Assembly (NCBI GenBank): GCA_002431305.1
Contig: DJEG01000057.1
Location: forward strand, 14,401-31,972
Reading direction: 5' to 3'
Source: Ruminococcaceae bacterium UBA5904
GTDB lineage: Bacteria; Bacillota; Clostridia; Oscillospirales; Acutalibacteraceae
Length of the DNA: 17,572 nt
Below, one piece after another: positions 6,432-13,090 of this stretch (position 1 is its first letter; every line of letters starts with the position of its first letter). Made by a program: the position numbers and the translations under genes. The notes below the pieces were generated by a model. That model made no database searches. It was given only the letters and a program-made list of their open reading frames with translations, and had not been told where the DNA came from.

Positions 6432-9254
6432 ATGCCCGAAATGAGCAGCAAATACGTCCCCAGGCACATGCATGACAAAAACCCCGACAAGAGGCTTTTA
6501 AAATTCGTACGGGGCGTTACGGACAGAGCCGACGGTAAAATAAAAGGCGTAAAAGTTGAGGATCCCGAATACTGGGGACTCGCGTGCATTTTCGAGGACG
6601 AGATGAGCAAACAGGATAAGGATTATTCGCTCGATTTGCTCATTCAGATGAAAACGAGAAAGAAATATCCGTATTCCGACATGATTGACATGTGCAAAAA
6701 GGCGAATATGGACAACGAGACCGCCGACAGAATCATGGACATGCTGTCCGTTTTCGGAATGCTCGAATACGATTACGGCGACCGCTACACAAAGGACGGT
6801 CCGATTCCCGGCGCGCCGAGAAATAAACAGGCGAGAAATTACTGGGTTCCGCTGTTCGTCCCCGGCTCCGCAGAGTACACAAACATGAACACCGCGCTCA
6901 TGGACAGACATCCCGAGCTTGCAATGTTTTTTGAACGCATGACGTTCCTCCCGCTCGAAAAGGTTACCGCGATGGTTCCGCCCGGAGGCGCTGGAATCGG
7001 CATGCACGTAATCCCCGTTGAGCAGGCGATATCCATGGAGAACACGACCATGGACATAGAGCATTTGTCATATTGGCTGAAAAAATACGAGGGACACCTC
7101 GGCGCTTCGATATGCTCGTGCCGTTACGGCAGAAAACAGCTTGACGAGGGATGCGCCGACGATTACCGCGACTGGTGCATAGGCGTGGGCGACATGGCGG
7201 ACTACTGCGCAGAAACGGGCAGAGGTCATTCGATTACATACGAAGAGGCAATGGATATATTAAGAAGAGCCGAGGACAACGGATTCGTTCATCAGGTAAC
7301 GAATATCGACGGCGAGAATAAAATATTTGCGATATGCAACTGCAACGTCAAAATATGCAATGCGCTTCGTACGAGCCAGCTTTTCAACACTCCCAACATG
7401 TCGGCTTCAGCTTACAGAGCGCACGTCGATAAATCAAAATGCGTAGCGTGCGGTCAGTGCGTCGAGTACTGCCCCGCGGGCGCGCTCAAACTCGGACAGA
7501 AGCTTTGTAAAAAGGACGGCAGCGAGGTAAAATATCCGAAACAGCTCCTCCCCGACGACAACAAGTGGGGCAAGGACAAGTGGGACGAGGATTACAGAGA
7601 CAAGAACAGAATCAACTGCCATGACACCGGAACCGCCCCTTGCAAAACGGCATGTCCCGCGCACATAGCCGTACAGGGCTATCTCAAAAAGGCGGCGCAG
7701 GGCAAGTATAAAGAGGCTCTCGCTCTTATAAAGAAAGAAAATCCGTTCCCCGCAGTCTGCGGACGAATCTGCAACAGGCGCTGTGAGGAAGCGTGCACGA
7801 GAGGTACGGTCGACGAAGCCGTTTCGATTGACGCTGTTAAAAAATTCATAGCTTCAAAGGATTTAACCGACGAACACCGCTACGTACCCGAAATCGTCGT
7901 GGCTTCCAACATGGGCAGATGGAAAGAAAAGATTGCGATAATCGGCGCGGGGCCCGCAGGACTTTCGGCGGCATTCTATCTTGCGCAGATGGGCTACTAT
8001 CCCACGGTATTCGAAAAGAATGAGAAGCCCGGCGGTATGCTCACGTACGGAATTCCGTCGTATAAGCTCGAAAAGGACGTTATAGACGCCGAAATCGAGA
8101 TTATGAAAGAGATGGGAGTCGAAATTAAATGTTCGGCCGAAGTCGGAAAAGATATTACCATCGACGAATTAAGAAAACAGGGATATAAGGCGTTCTATAT
8201 TGCAATCGGCTGTCAGGGCGGAAGATACCCGGGCATTGCAAACGAAAAGGCCGAGGGCGTTACAACGGCTGTCGAATTTTTAAAGCACGCGAACACGGGC
8301 GAAATTAAATTCTCCGACGAGACGGTTGTTGTCGGAGGCGGTAACGTCGCAATCGACGCGGCGCGCGTCAGCGCGAGAAGCGGAGCGACAAAGGTAACGA
8401 TGTTAAGCCTCGAACAGCGCAATGAAATGCCCGCTTCGAAAGAGGAGATTGCCGAAGCCGAGGAGGACGGAGTCGAAATTAAATCCGGCTGGGGTCCCGT
8501 TGAGGTTATCGCCGAAAACGGCAAAGCAACGGGCGTTAAATTCAGAAAATGCATAAGCGTATTCGATGAAAATCATAAATTCGCGCCGAAATTCGACGAC
8601 GGCGAGACGATAATCGTACCCGCTTCCAAGGTTATATTCGCAATCGGTCAGGCTATCGAATGGGGTTCGCTCATTGAAAATGAGAATATCGAATTCGTAC
8701 ACGGCAATTATCCGAAAGCGGATTCGCTTACCTATCAGACGAAAACCGACGATATATTCGTAGGCGGAGACGTTTACACGGGTCCGAAATTCGCAATCGA
8801 CGCTATCGCGGCGGGTCACGAGGCGGCGGAATCGCTCCACCGTTTCGTTCAGCACGGACACATGACGATCGGAAGAAACAGACGCGAATTTATCGCCCTT
8901 AATAAGGACGACATAAGTCTCTCTTCGTACGACACGGCGGGCAGACAGTACGCTTTCGACGAGGAAAAATCAAAGAATCCGTTTAAGGATACGCATGGCA
9001 CGCTCACCGAGGAGCAGGTAAAAATCGAGACTGCGAGATGCCTGGGCTGCGGAGTTACCGTCGCAGACCAAAACCGCTGTATCGGCTGCGGAATATGCAC
9101 GACGAAATGTAAATTCGACGCGATTTCGCTTCACAGAGACATGCCCGAGGCGAGCAAAATGACCGTCGCAGAGGATAAATTCAAATATATTTTACCCTAT
9201 GCGGCAAAACGCGCGGTCAAAATCGTTAAGAAAAACGTCTTTAAAAATAAATAA
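6432..9254 (+). CDS. Large multi-Fe-S, FAD-dependent NAD(P)H oxidoreductase (ferredoxin-like protein fused to GltD/NfnB-like module)
   Basis: A 940-residue soluble fusion. Residues 60-140 look like a winged helix; 195-320 hold a cysteine-rich domain (CSCR at 228-231, C241, C249, C259, CNC at 302-304, C309) of the kind found in stand-alone 4Fe-4S proteins of anaerobes. A classical 4Fe-4S site follows: C337xxC340xxC343xxxC347. Residues 396-480 are the GltD-type N-terminal cluster domain (C396, C404, C408; C443xxxC447xxxC451xxxC455). The FAD site is GAGPAG (505-510), the NAD(P) site GGGN (635-638), and the FAD-closing motif is FVGGDVYTGP (776-785). The C-terminus adds C870xxC873 and C883xxC886xxC889xxxC893, then a basic tail. 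It should pass electrons between NAD(P)H, FAD and several Fe-S clusters, as NfnB, GltD or DPD do; its real partner is unknown. A strong AGAGGAG site precedes the ATG. Confidence 0.85.
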   Translation: MPEMSSKYVPRHMHDKNPDKRLLKFVRGVTDRADGKIKGVKVEDPEYWGLACIFEDEMSKQDKDYSLDLLIQMKTRKKYPYSDMIDMCKKANMDNETADRIMDMLSVFGMLEYDYGDRYTKDGPIPGAPRNKQARNYWVPLFVPGSAEYTNMNTALMDRHPELAMFFERMTFLPLEKVTAMVPPGGAGIGMHVIPVEQAISMENTTMDIEHLSYWLKKYEGHLGASICSCRYGRKQLDEGCADDYRDWCIGVGDMADYCAETGRGHSITYEEAMDILRRAEDNGFVHQVTNIDGENKIFAICNCNVKICNALRTSQLFNTPNMSASAYRAHVDKSKCVACGQCVEYCPAGALKLGQKLCKKDGSEVKYPKQLLPDDNKWGKDKWDEDYRDKNRINCHDTGTAPCKTACPAHIAVQGYLKKAAQGKYKEALALIKKENPFPAVCGRICNRRCEEACTRGTVDEAVSIDAVKKFIASKDLTDEHRYVPEIVVASNMGRWKEKIAIIGAGPAGLSAAFYLAQMGYYPTVFEKNEKPGGMLTYGIPSYKLEKDVIDAEIEIMKEMGVEIKCSAEVGKDITIDELRKQGYKAFYIAIGCQGGRYPGIANEKAEGVTTAVEFLKHANTGEIKFSDETVVVGGGNVAIDAARVSARSGATKVTMLSLEQRNEMPASKEEIAEAEEDGVEIKSGWGPVEVIAENGKATGVKFRKCISVFDENHKFAPKFDDGETIIVPASKVIFAIGQAIEWGSLIENENIEFVHGNYPKADSLTYQTKTDDIFVGGDVYTGPKFAIDAIAAGHEAAESLHRFVQHGHMTIGRNRREFIALNKDDISLSSYDTAGRQYAFDEEKSKNPFKDTHGTLTEEQVKIETARCLGCGVTVADQNRCIGCGICTTKCKFDAISLHRDMPEASKMTVAEDKFKYILPYAAKRAVKIVKKNVFKNK

Positions 9255-9295
9255 ATATAAATTTTATGCGTTTTATTTCAATGCATATATAAAAA

Positions 9296-9325
9296 CCCCG
9301 ATTTGTCAATACCGGCAAATCGGGG
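9296..9325. terminator. Bidirectional intrinsic terminator
   Basis: Arms CCCCGATTTG (9296-9305) and CAAATCGGGG (9316-9325) form a perfect 10-bp stem with a 10-base loop. On the minus strand the stem is followed by TTTTTATATA, a good U-tract for ending the htrA operon. On the plus strand ATTATTATATT follows, which is weaker but adequate for the flavoprotein gene. It lies in the 85-base gap between convergent genes. Confidence 0.85.
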
Positions 9326-9339
9326 ATTATTATATTCAA

Positions 9340-10761
9340 TTACAAATCATACACGTTCGAATAATTTGTTCGTGCCGACCGGGGGGAATATTCGTCGAGG
9401 GTGACGGTTATGTCCGATTTTGCGCCGTTTCGGCTGACGGTAATTTTAACGCTGTCGCCCGCTTTGAACGCGGTAAGGTACGTTTTCAGCGTAGAAACCG
9501 AGTCGACCGCGTAGCCGTCGATTGCGACAATCGTATCATTCTCCTTAATGCCCGCTTTCTGCGCGGCGGTGCCGTCTCCGACAGCCATTACCTTCGCGCC
9601 GGCGGCGGAGGCGTTATAAAATGAAAAATACGAATAGCTTCTGTAGCCCGCGTCGTAAACCGAAACGCCGAGCGAAGCTTTGCCCGAGACGTAGCCCTGA
9701 TTGATAATATCGTCAATCATACTGCGCACGTCGTTTATCGGAATGCAGAAACTCAGACCCTCAATCGAACTAGAGGCGTATTTTGCGGTCGCAATGCCGA
9801 CGACGCTTCCCGTAGAATCGAATACAGGGCCGCCCGAGTTGCCCGAGTTTACGGCGGCGTCGGTCTGAAACATGTTTATAAGCGAGCCGTCGTCGCTTTT
9901 AATAAGCCTGTTGAGCGCGCTGACGACGCCCGAGGTGAGCGTATATGTCAGATCGCCGAGCGGGTTGCCGATAACATAAACGTTGTCGCCGACGCTTATC
10001 GACGAAGAATTTCCGTACCTGACGCTCTGGAACGAATCGCCCTCGATTTTCAATACGGCGATGTCGTTGCTCTCCTCATATCCTATGAGCTTCGCGTCGT
10101 ATTCTTTGTTATTATAAGTCGTGACCTTATAGCTTTTTCCGCCCTCGACGACGTGATAATTCGTAACGATATATCCGCTGTCGGTGACTATAAATCCCGA
10201 CCCCGACGATGTCGACGACGACTGATAAATTCCCGCCGATGTTCCCGTAGTTTCGACGTAAACGACGGAATTTACGCAGTTTTTATAAACTTCCTTCGCG
10301 CTTAAAACAGTTTCTTTTTCGTCGGACGAATCGCTTTTTGCCGCCGTGCCCTCGCCGGAGTTTACACTGTTCGAATCCTCGCCGTCCTTAGAATAAAGCG
10401 CCTCAATATTTTTCCGGCTCTCGTCCTCAGCCGGCTGATTCGCCGCATCGGACTGCGTTGTTTCGGGAGTTTTTGTCTCGGTTTTAAAATGAACGGCGGT
10501 AAGTCCGCCGCATACTCCGCCGATAAGCGCGCAGACAATGCACATGACGGGAATCAGAATTTTTAATTTTAAAGTATCGTTTTTTTTCTGTTTTGAAATG
10601 ACGGGAGGTTTCGGCGCCTCGGGGGTAAATGACGAAAATCCGTTGCCCTGATACTGCGCATCAACACGCTCGGGCTGAGGTTCGCTTTGATTATCAAAAT
10701 CAGAGCCGGAATAAGACCCGTCGTTTTCCGAATTGTTATTATGATAAAAATCGGAATCCAT
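9340..10761 (-). CDS. htrA: Membrane-anchored HtrA/DegP-type serine protease with one PDZ domain
   Basis: Envelope quality-control protease of 473 residues. The order is a 60-residue Ser/Asn/Asp/Pro-rich cytoplasmic leader, one membrane helix (about 66-91), an acidic linker (95-150), a trypsin-like domain (155-350) with the triad H203 (TNYHVVEG), D233 (SNDIAVL) and S309 (NSGNSGGP), and one PDZ domain (about 360-460). This is the layout of Bacillus HtrA/HtrB: anchored by the N-terminus with the protease outside. All catalytic residues are intact. The start overlaps the stop of the SGNH-like gene by one base (TAATG), with AAGGGAG ten bases upstream inside that gene. It is the last gene of the run, followed by the terminator at 9296-9325. 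No CssRS-like operator was found. Confidence 0.95.
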   Translation of the reverse strand: MDSDFYHNNNSENDGSYSGSDFDNQSEPQPERVDAQYQGNGFSSFTPEAPKPPVISKQKKNDTLKLKILIPVMCIVCALIGGVCGGLTAVHFKTETKTPETTQSDAANQPAEDESRKNIEALYSKDGEDSNSVNSGEGTAAKSDSSDEKETVLSAKEVYKNCVNSVVYVETTGTSAGIYQSSSTSSGSGFIVTDSGYIVTNYHVVEGGKSYKVTTYNNKEYDAKLIGYEESNDIAVLKIEGDSFQSVRYGNSSSISVGDNVYVIGNPLGDLTYTLTSGVVSALNRLIKSDDGSLINMFQTDAAVNSGNSGGPVFDSTGSVVGIATAKYASSSIEGLSFCIPINDVRSMIDDIINQGYVSGKASLGVSVYDAGYRSYSYFSFYNASAAGAKVMAVGDGTAAQKAGIKENDTIVAIDGYAVDSVSTLKTYLTAFKAGDSVKITVSRNGAKSDITVTLDEYSPRSARTNYSNVYDL

Positions 10762-11501
10762 TACGAATGCACTCCCTTGCAGACTTCATACGCCGTGTTT
10801 TTAAGACGGACGGTCAGTTCCTTATCGACAAACGGCAGACGGTAGGTGTTGTTTCTGACGTCTTTGCCGGTAAGCGCACAATACCACACGGCGCCCGCGA
10901 TAAAATCGCCCGCCCTGTTGCCGTGAATTCCGTCGCCGGTAAGCTCCGTATTATAATTCTCACGCTCAAATCCGAACGCCTCGCCTGCGGGGATAATTCC
11001 GTCGGCGGAGCACTCCTTTGCCGATTTTTCGTACGCGTTTCTGATTTGGGACTGCATTTTGTTACAGTCCCTGTTATAAAAATCGAATTCGCCGCCCGTA
11101 TAAAGAGAGTCGTAAGCCCATGTCTCGTGCAGAAGAATTTTCGCGCCGGGGCATTTTTCCCTGATATGATTACAAAGCTTGTTATCATACGGCGTATAGG
11201 TGTCCGCCCTGCCCGAGAGAGCCGCGGACTGCTGGAGCGTTATTACGTCCCAGTCCTCCCATCCGAGAGCGCGGTCGAGGGTAAAATCCTCGATTTCGTT
11301 TAACTTAACGTAACCCTCGTCGTAATACTCAAAGATATATGTCCCCTTATCCGAATTCATACCGTCCGCATAATCCGCAAGCGAGCAGTGCTCGGCATAG
11401 AGGTTTGCAAGAATCATGCTTACGCCGTCGCACTTTGCAATCTTGGGCAGATATCTGTGCGCGCATCTCGAGAGTCCGTTTCCGATTGATAATATCTTCA
11501 T
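10761..11501 (-). CDS. DUF4886/SGNH-hydrolase-like protein with altered nucleophile motif
   Basis: A 246-residue protein with the SGNH-hydrolase plan. Block I is SIGNGLSRCA (5-14), where DUF4886-type proteins usually read IGNSFS; the serine expected as nucleophile is glycine here (G9). An N/L/Y-rich block II (ANLYAEHCSL, 32-41), a DVITLQQSA block (85-93), and the C-terminal D190-x-x-H193 (GDGIHGN) that completes the usual triad are all present. No signal peptide or membrane segment is visible, so it is likely cytoplasmic. If G9 is real, the protein may have lost hydrolase activity or use S11; the serine two residues on is the only close replacement. An AGGTGA site lies eight bases before the ATG. 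It is coupled to htrA by a one-base overlap. Family membership is likely, function unknown. Confidence 0.7.
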   Translation of the reverse strand: MKILSIGNGLSRCAHRYLPKIAKCDGVSMILANLYAEHCSLADYADGMNSDKGTYIFEYYDEGYVKLNEIEDFTLDRALGWEDWDVITLQQSAALSGRADTYTPYDNKLCNHIREKCPGAKILLHETWAYDSLYTGGEFDFYNRDCNKMQSQIRNAYEKSAKECSADGIIPAGEAFGFERENYNTELTGDGIHGNRAGDFIAGAVWYCALTGKDVRNNTYRLPFVDKELTVRLKNTAYEVCKGVHS

Positions 11502-11506
11502 ATTTT

Positions 11507-11532
11507 TTTCACCTGCTCTGCACGGGGTGAAA
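11507..11532 (-). promoter_or_regulatory. Small hairpin over the ribosome binding site of the SGNH-like gene
   Basis: TTTCACC (11507-11513) and GGTGAAA (11526-11532) are complementary with a 12-base loop. On the minus-strand RNA the 3' arm includes the AGGTGA ribosome site for the gene starting at 11501. A competing stem CGGG/CCCG (11523-11526 with 11533-11536) exists. The stems are short and no ligand class is recognised, so a regulatory role is only a possibility. Confidence 0.25.
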
Positions 11533-11540
11533 CCCGTATA

Positions 11541-11780
11541 TTACAAAACGGTGTACATTGACGAGGCGTTGTCCTTAGTTGCGTATTCGTTAATGTTCTC
11601 GACTCTGACCCTGGTAAGATTCGAGCCCATGCGAATCTCGATAATATCGCCTATTTTAACGTCATACGAAGCGCGTACGCTCTTGCCGTTAACGTCTACG
11701 TGTTTTGCGTCGCAAAGCTCGTTTGCCACTGTTCTGCGTTTTACAAGTCTTGACACCTTTAAATATTTGTCAAGTCTCAT
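11541..11780 (-). CDS. rqcP: S4-domain RNA-binding protein RqcP (YabO)
   Basis: A 79-residue, single-S4-domain protein that closely follows Bacillus YabO/RqcP: MRLDKYLKVSRL at the start, KRRT (18-21 region), an NGK turn in the middle, DVKIGD, and a C-terminal AxxMYTVL. RqcP stabilises P-site tRNA on split 50S subunits while RqcH adds alanine tails to stalled peptides. The ATG at 11780 was preferred over a GTG at 11789 because it gives the family's MRLDK start and has a GGTG ribosome site six bases upstream. It lies downstream of HU and MazG, as YabO lies downstream of MazG (YabN) in Bacillus. A terminator separates it from HU, so it probably has its own promoter or depends on read-through; TTTACA and TAAGTT 17 bases apart near 11815-11845 are a weak candidate. 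Confidence 0.88.
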   Translation of the reverse strand: MRLDKYLKVSRLVKRRTVANELCDAKHVDVNGKSVRASYDVKIGDIIEIRMGSNLTRVRVENINEYATKDNASSMYTVL

Positions 11781-11874
11781 TTTATTCACCGCTTTCTATT
11801 TTAAATTTTAAACTTAAACTATTCTTGAACGATTGTAAATTAATAATAAAAACGAGTAAGTCCGTTTTTTACTT

Positions 11875-11924
11875 TTGACAAAAAAACAAAAACCGGAAGA
11901 AGCAACAATTTCGCTCTTCCGGTT
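11875..11924 (-). terminator. Intrinsic terminator of the HU gene
   Basis: On the minus strand AACCGGAAGA (11924-11915) pairs with TCTTCCGGTT (11900-11891), a perfect 10-bp stem with a 14-base loop, followed at once by TTTGTTTTTTTGTC. It sits 20 bases after the HU stop codon and before rqcP. Confidence 0.9.
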
Positions 11925-11943
11925 CTCGGGTCAAATGCCCTGA

Positions 11944-12219
11944 TTATTCTGCAACTGCTTTTTTAAGAGCGGAGCCTGCTTTGAATGCGGGAACCTTTGT
12001 TGCGGGAACTGCGACGGTCTCGCCCGTTCTGGGGTTACGGCACTCTTTAGCCGCTCTGTCGCGTACCTCAAATGAACCGAAGCCGATGATCTGAACGCCT
12101 TCGCCCGAAGCAAGAGAATCGGCAATGCCTGCGAATACAGCGTTAACCGCCTTCTCAGCGTCTTTCTTGGAAATCTCAGCTTTAGCCGCAACGGCAGAGA
12201 TAAGTTCTGACTTATTCAT
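11944..12219 (-). CDS. hup: Nucleoid-associated protein HU
   Basis: A 91-residue HU-family protein of normal length. It has the N-terminal helical dimer domain (MNKSELISAVA), the family signature GFGSFEVRDRAA (46-57) and the DNA-bending arm with RNPRTGE (61-67) and the intercalating proline region V70-V-P in the family pattern (here AVPATKVPAFKAG). HU bends and compacts DNA and is normally a very abundant protein. A strong AGGAGG site lies eight bases before the ATG, and a strong terminator follows, which suits high independent expression. A promoter is not certain: TATAAA at 12244-12239 is too close to the ribosome site and lacks a good -35. A short AAAGC-GTAA-GCTTT hairpin (12248-12261) spans the end of mazG. 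Confidence 0.95.
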   Translation of the reverse strand: MNKSELISAVAAKAEISKKDAEKAVNAVFAGIADSLASGEGVQIIGFGSFEVRDRAAKECRNPRTGETVAVPATKVPAFKAGSALKKAVAE

Positions 12220-12259
12220 TGATTTATCCTCCTAAATTTTTATATCCAAAGCTTACGCT

Positions 12260-13063
12260 TTATTTGGTTAATTTCTTAGCCTCGTCCCAAAGAACGTCAA
12301 GTTCCTCGATTGAAGCCGATTTCATATCGATATTTCTTTGTTTTGCGAGCTCCTCCGTTATTTTAAAACGGGAAGCAAACTTGTCCGAGGACGCAGTAAG
12401 CGACTCCTCCGCCTCAACGCCCGTAAATCTCGAGGCATTGACGGCGGCGAAAAGCAAATCGCCGAGTTCGTCCGAAATTTTCGCCTTATCGCCCGAGACA
12501 ATAGCCTCCCGAAGCTCCGCGGTTTCCTCTGTTATCTTATCGAACGCGCCGTCGATCGAGTCAAAGTCAAAGCCTGTTTTGGCGGCTCTTGACTGAATCT
12601 TTGCAGCGCGCATCAACGCGGGAAGCTCCCGGGGAATCGAATCAATCGACTCCGCAACGGATTTCTGATGCTTCGTCCTGCGTTTGATCTCGTCCCAGTT
12701 GGTAAGAACCTCGTCCGCCGTATCGGCTTTAACGCCGCCGAAAACGTGCGGGTGACGGATAATCAGCTTCTTGCATATACCGTCGGCGACGTCGTCAAAA
12801 TCAAACGTACCGTTTTCGCGCTCGATATCAGCATGGAACGCGACCTGTAAAAGCACGTCGCCGAGTTCCTCGCACAAAAGCGTTTTATCATCCTTATTAA
12901 TAGCCTCTACGACCTCGTACGTCTCCTCGATAAAATCCTTTTTTATCGAAGCGTGGGTCTGCTTAATATCCCACGGGCATCCGCCCGGAGCGCGCAGAAT
13001 CCGCACTATTTCAATAAGATCGTTTATATTATACTTATCTTTAAATGAAAAATCAACAGCCAT
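12260..13063 (-). CDS. mazG: Nucleoside triphosphate pyrophosphohydrolase MazG
   Basis: Cytoplasmic all-alpha NTP pyrophosphohydrolase that converts (d)NTPs to monophosphates and helps clear damaged or excess nucleotides. The 267-residue length matches full-size E. coli MazG (263). Both tandem domains are complete: the N-terminal domain carries CPWD (29-32), EETYE (46-50) and EELGD (65-69), and the C-terminal domain EETAE (179-183) and DELGD (198-202). The region RHPHVFGG (103-110) is also typical. It lacks the N-terminal tetrapyrrole methylase domain that Bacillus YabN has. A GGGAG site lies nine bases before the ATG. It follows the flippase gene after 27 bases and precedes HU by 40, so it is part of the long minus-strand run. 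Confidence 0.95.
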   Translation of the reverse strand: MAVDFSFKDKYNINDLIEIVRILRAPGGCPWDIKQTHASIKKDFIEETYEVVEAINKDDKTLLCEELGDVLLQVAFHADIERENGTFDFDDVADGICKKLIIRHPHVFGGVKADTADEVLTNWDEIKRRTKHQKSVAESIDSIPRELPALMRAAKIQSRAAKTGFDFDSIDGAFDKITEETAELREAIVSGDKAKISDELGDLLFAAVNASRFTGVEAEESLTASSDKFASRFKITEELAKQRNIDMKSASIEELDVLWDEAKKLTK

Positions 13064-13090
13064 TTCTATAAACTCCCGCGAAATATTATT

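Noticed and set aside
8213..8861. Long minus-strand open frames inside the flavoprotein gene
   Set aside because: They are antisense to a gene with clear FAD and NAD(P) motifs, lack ribosome sites and show no known domain; similar shadows occur opposite most genes here because of the codon bias.
11874..11880. TTGACA on the plus strand near the HU terminator as a promoter
   Set aside because: No -10 box at a proper distance and no plus-strand gene downstream; the A-rich bases are the U-tract of the HU terminator read backwards.
11790..11943. Possible riboswitch or small RNA between rqcP and HU
   Set aside because: Apart from the HU terminator the stretch is AT-rich with no conserved-looking helices; I see nothing else there.
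12219..12596. Plus-strand frame opposite mazG and similar frames at 11416-11811 and 16966-17373
   Set aside because: Serine-rich translations opposite well-supported genes; no ribosome site or family resemblance.
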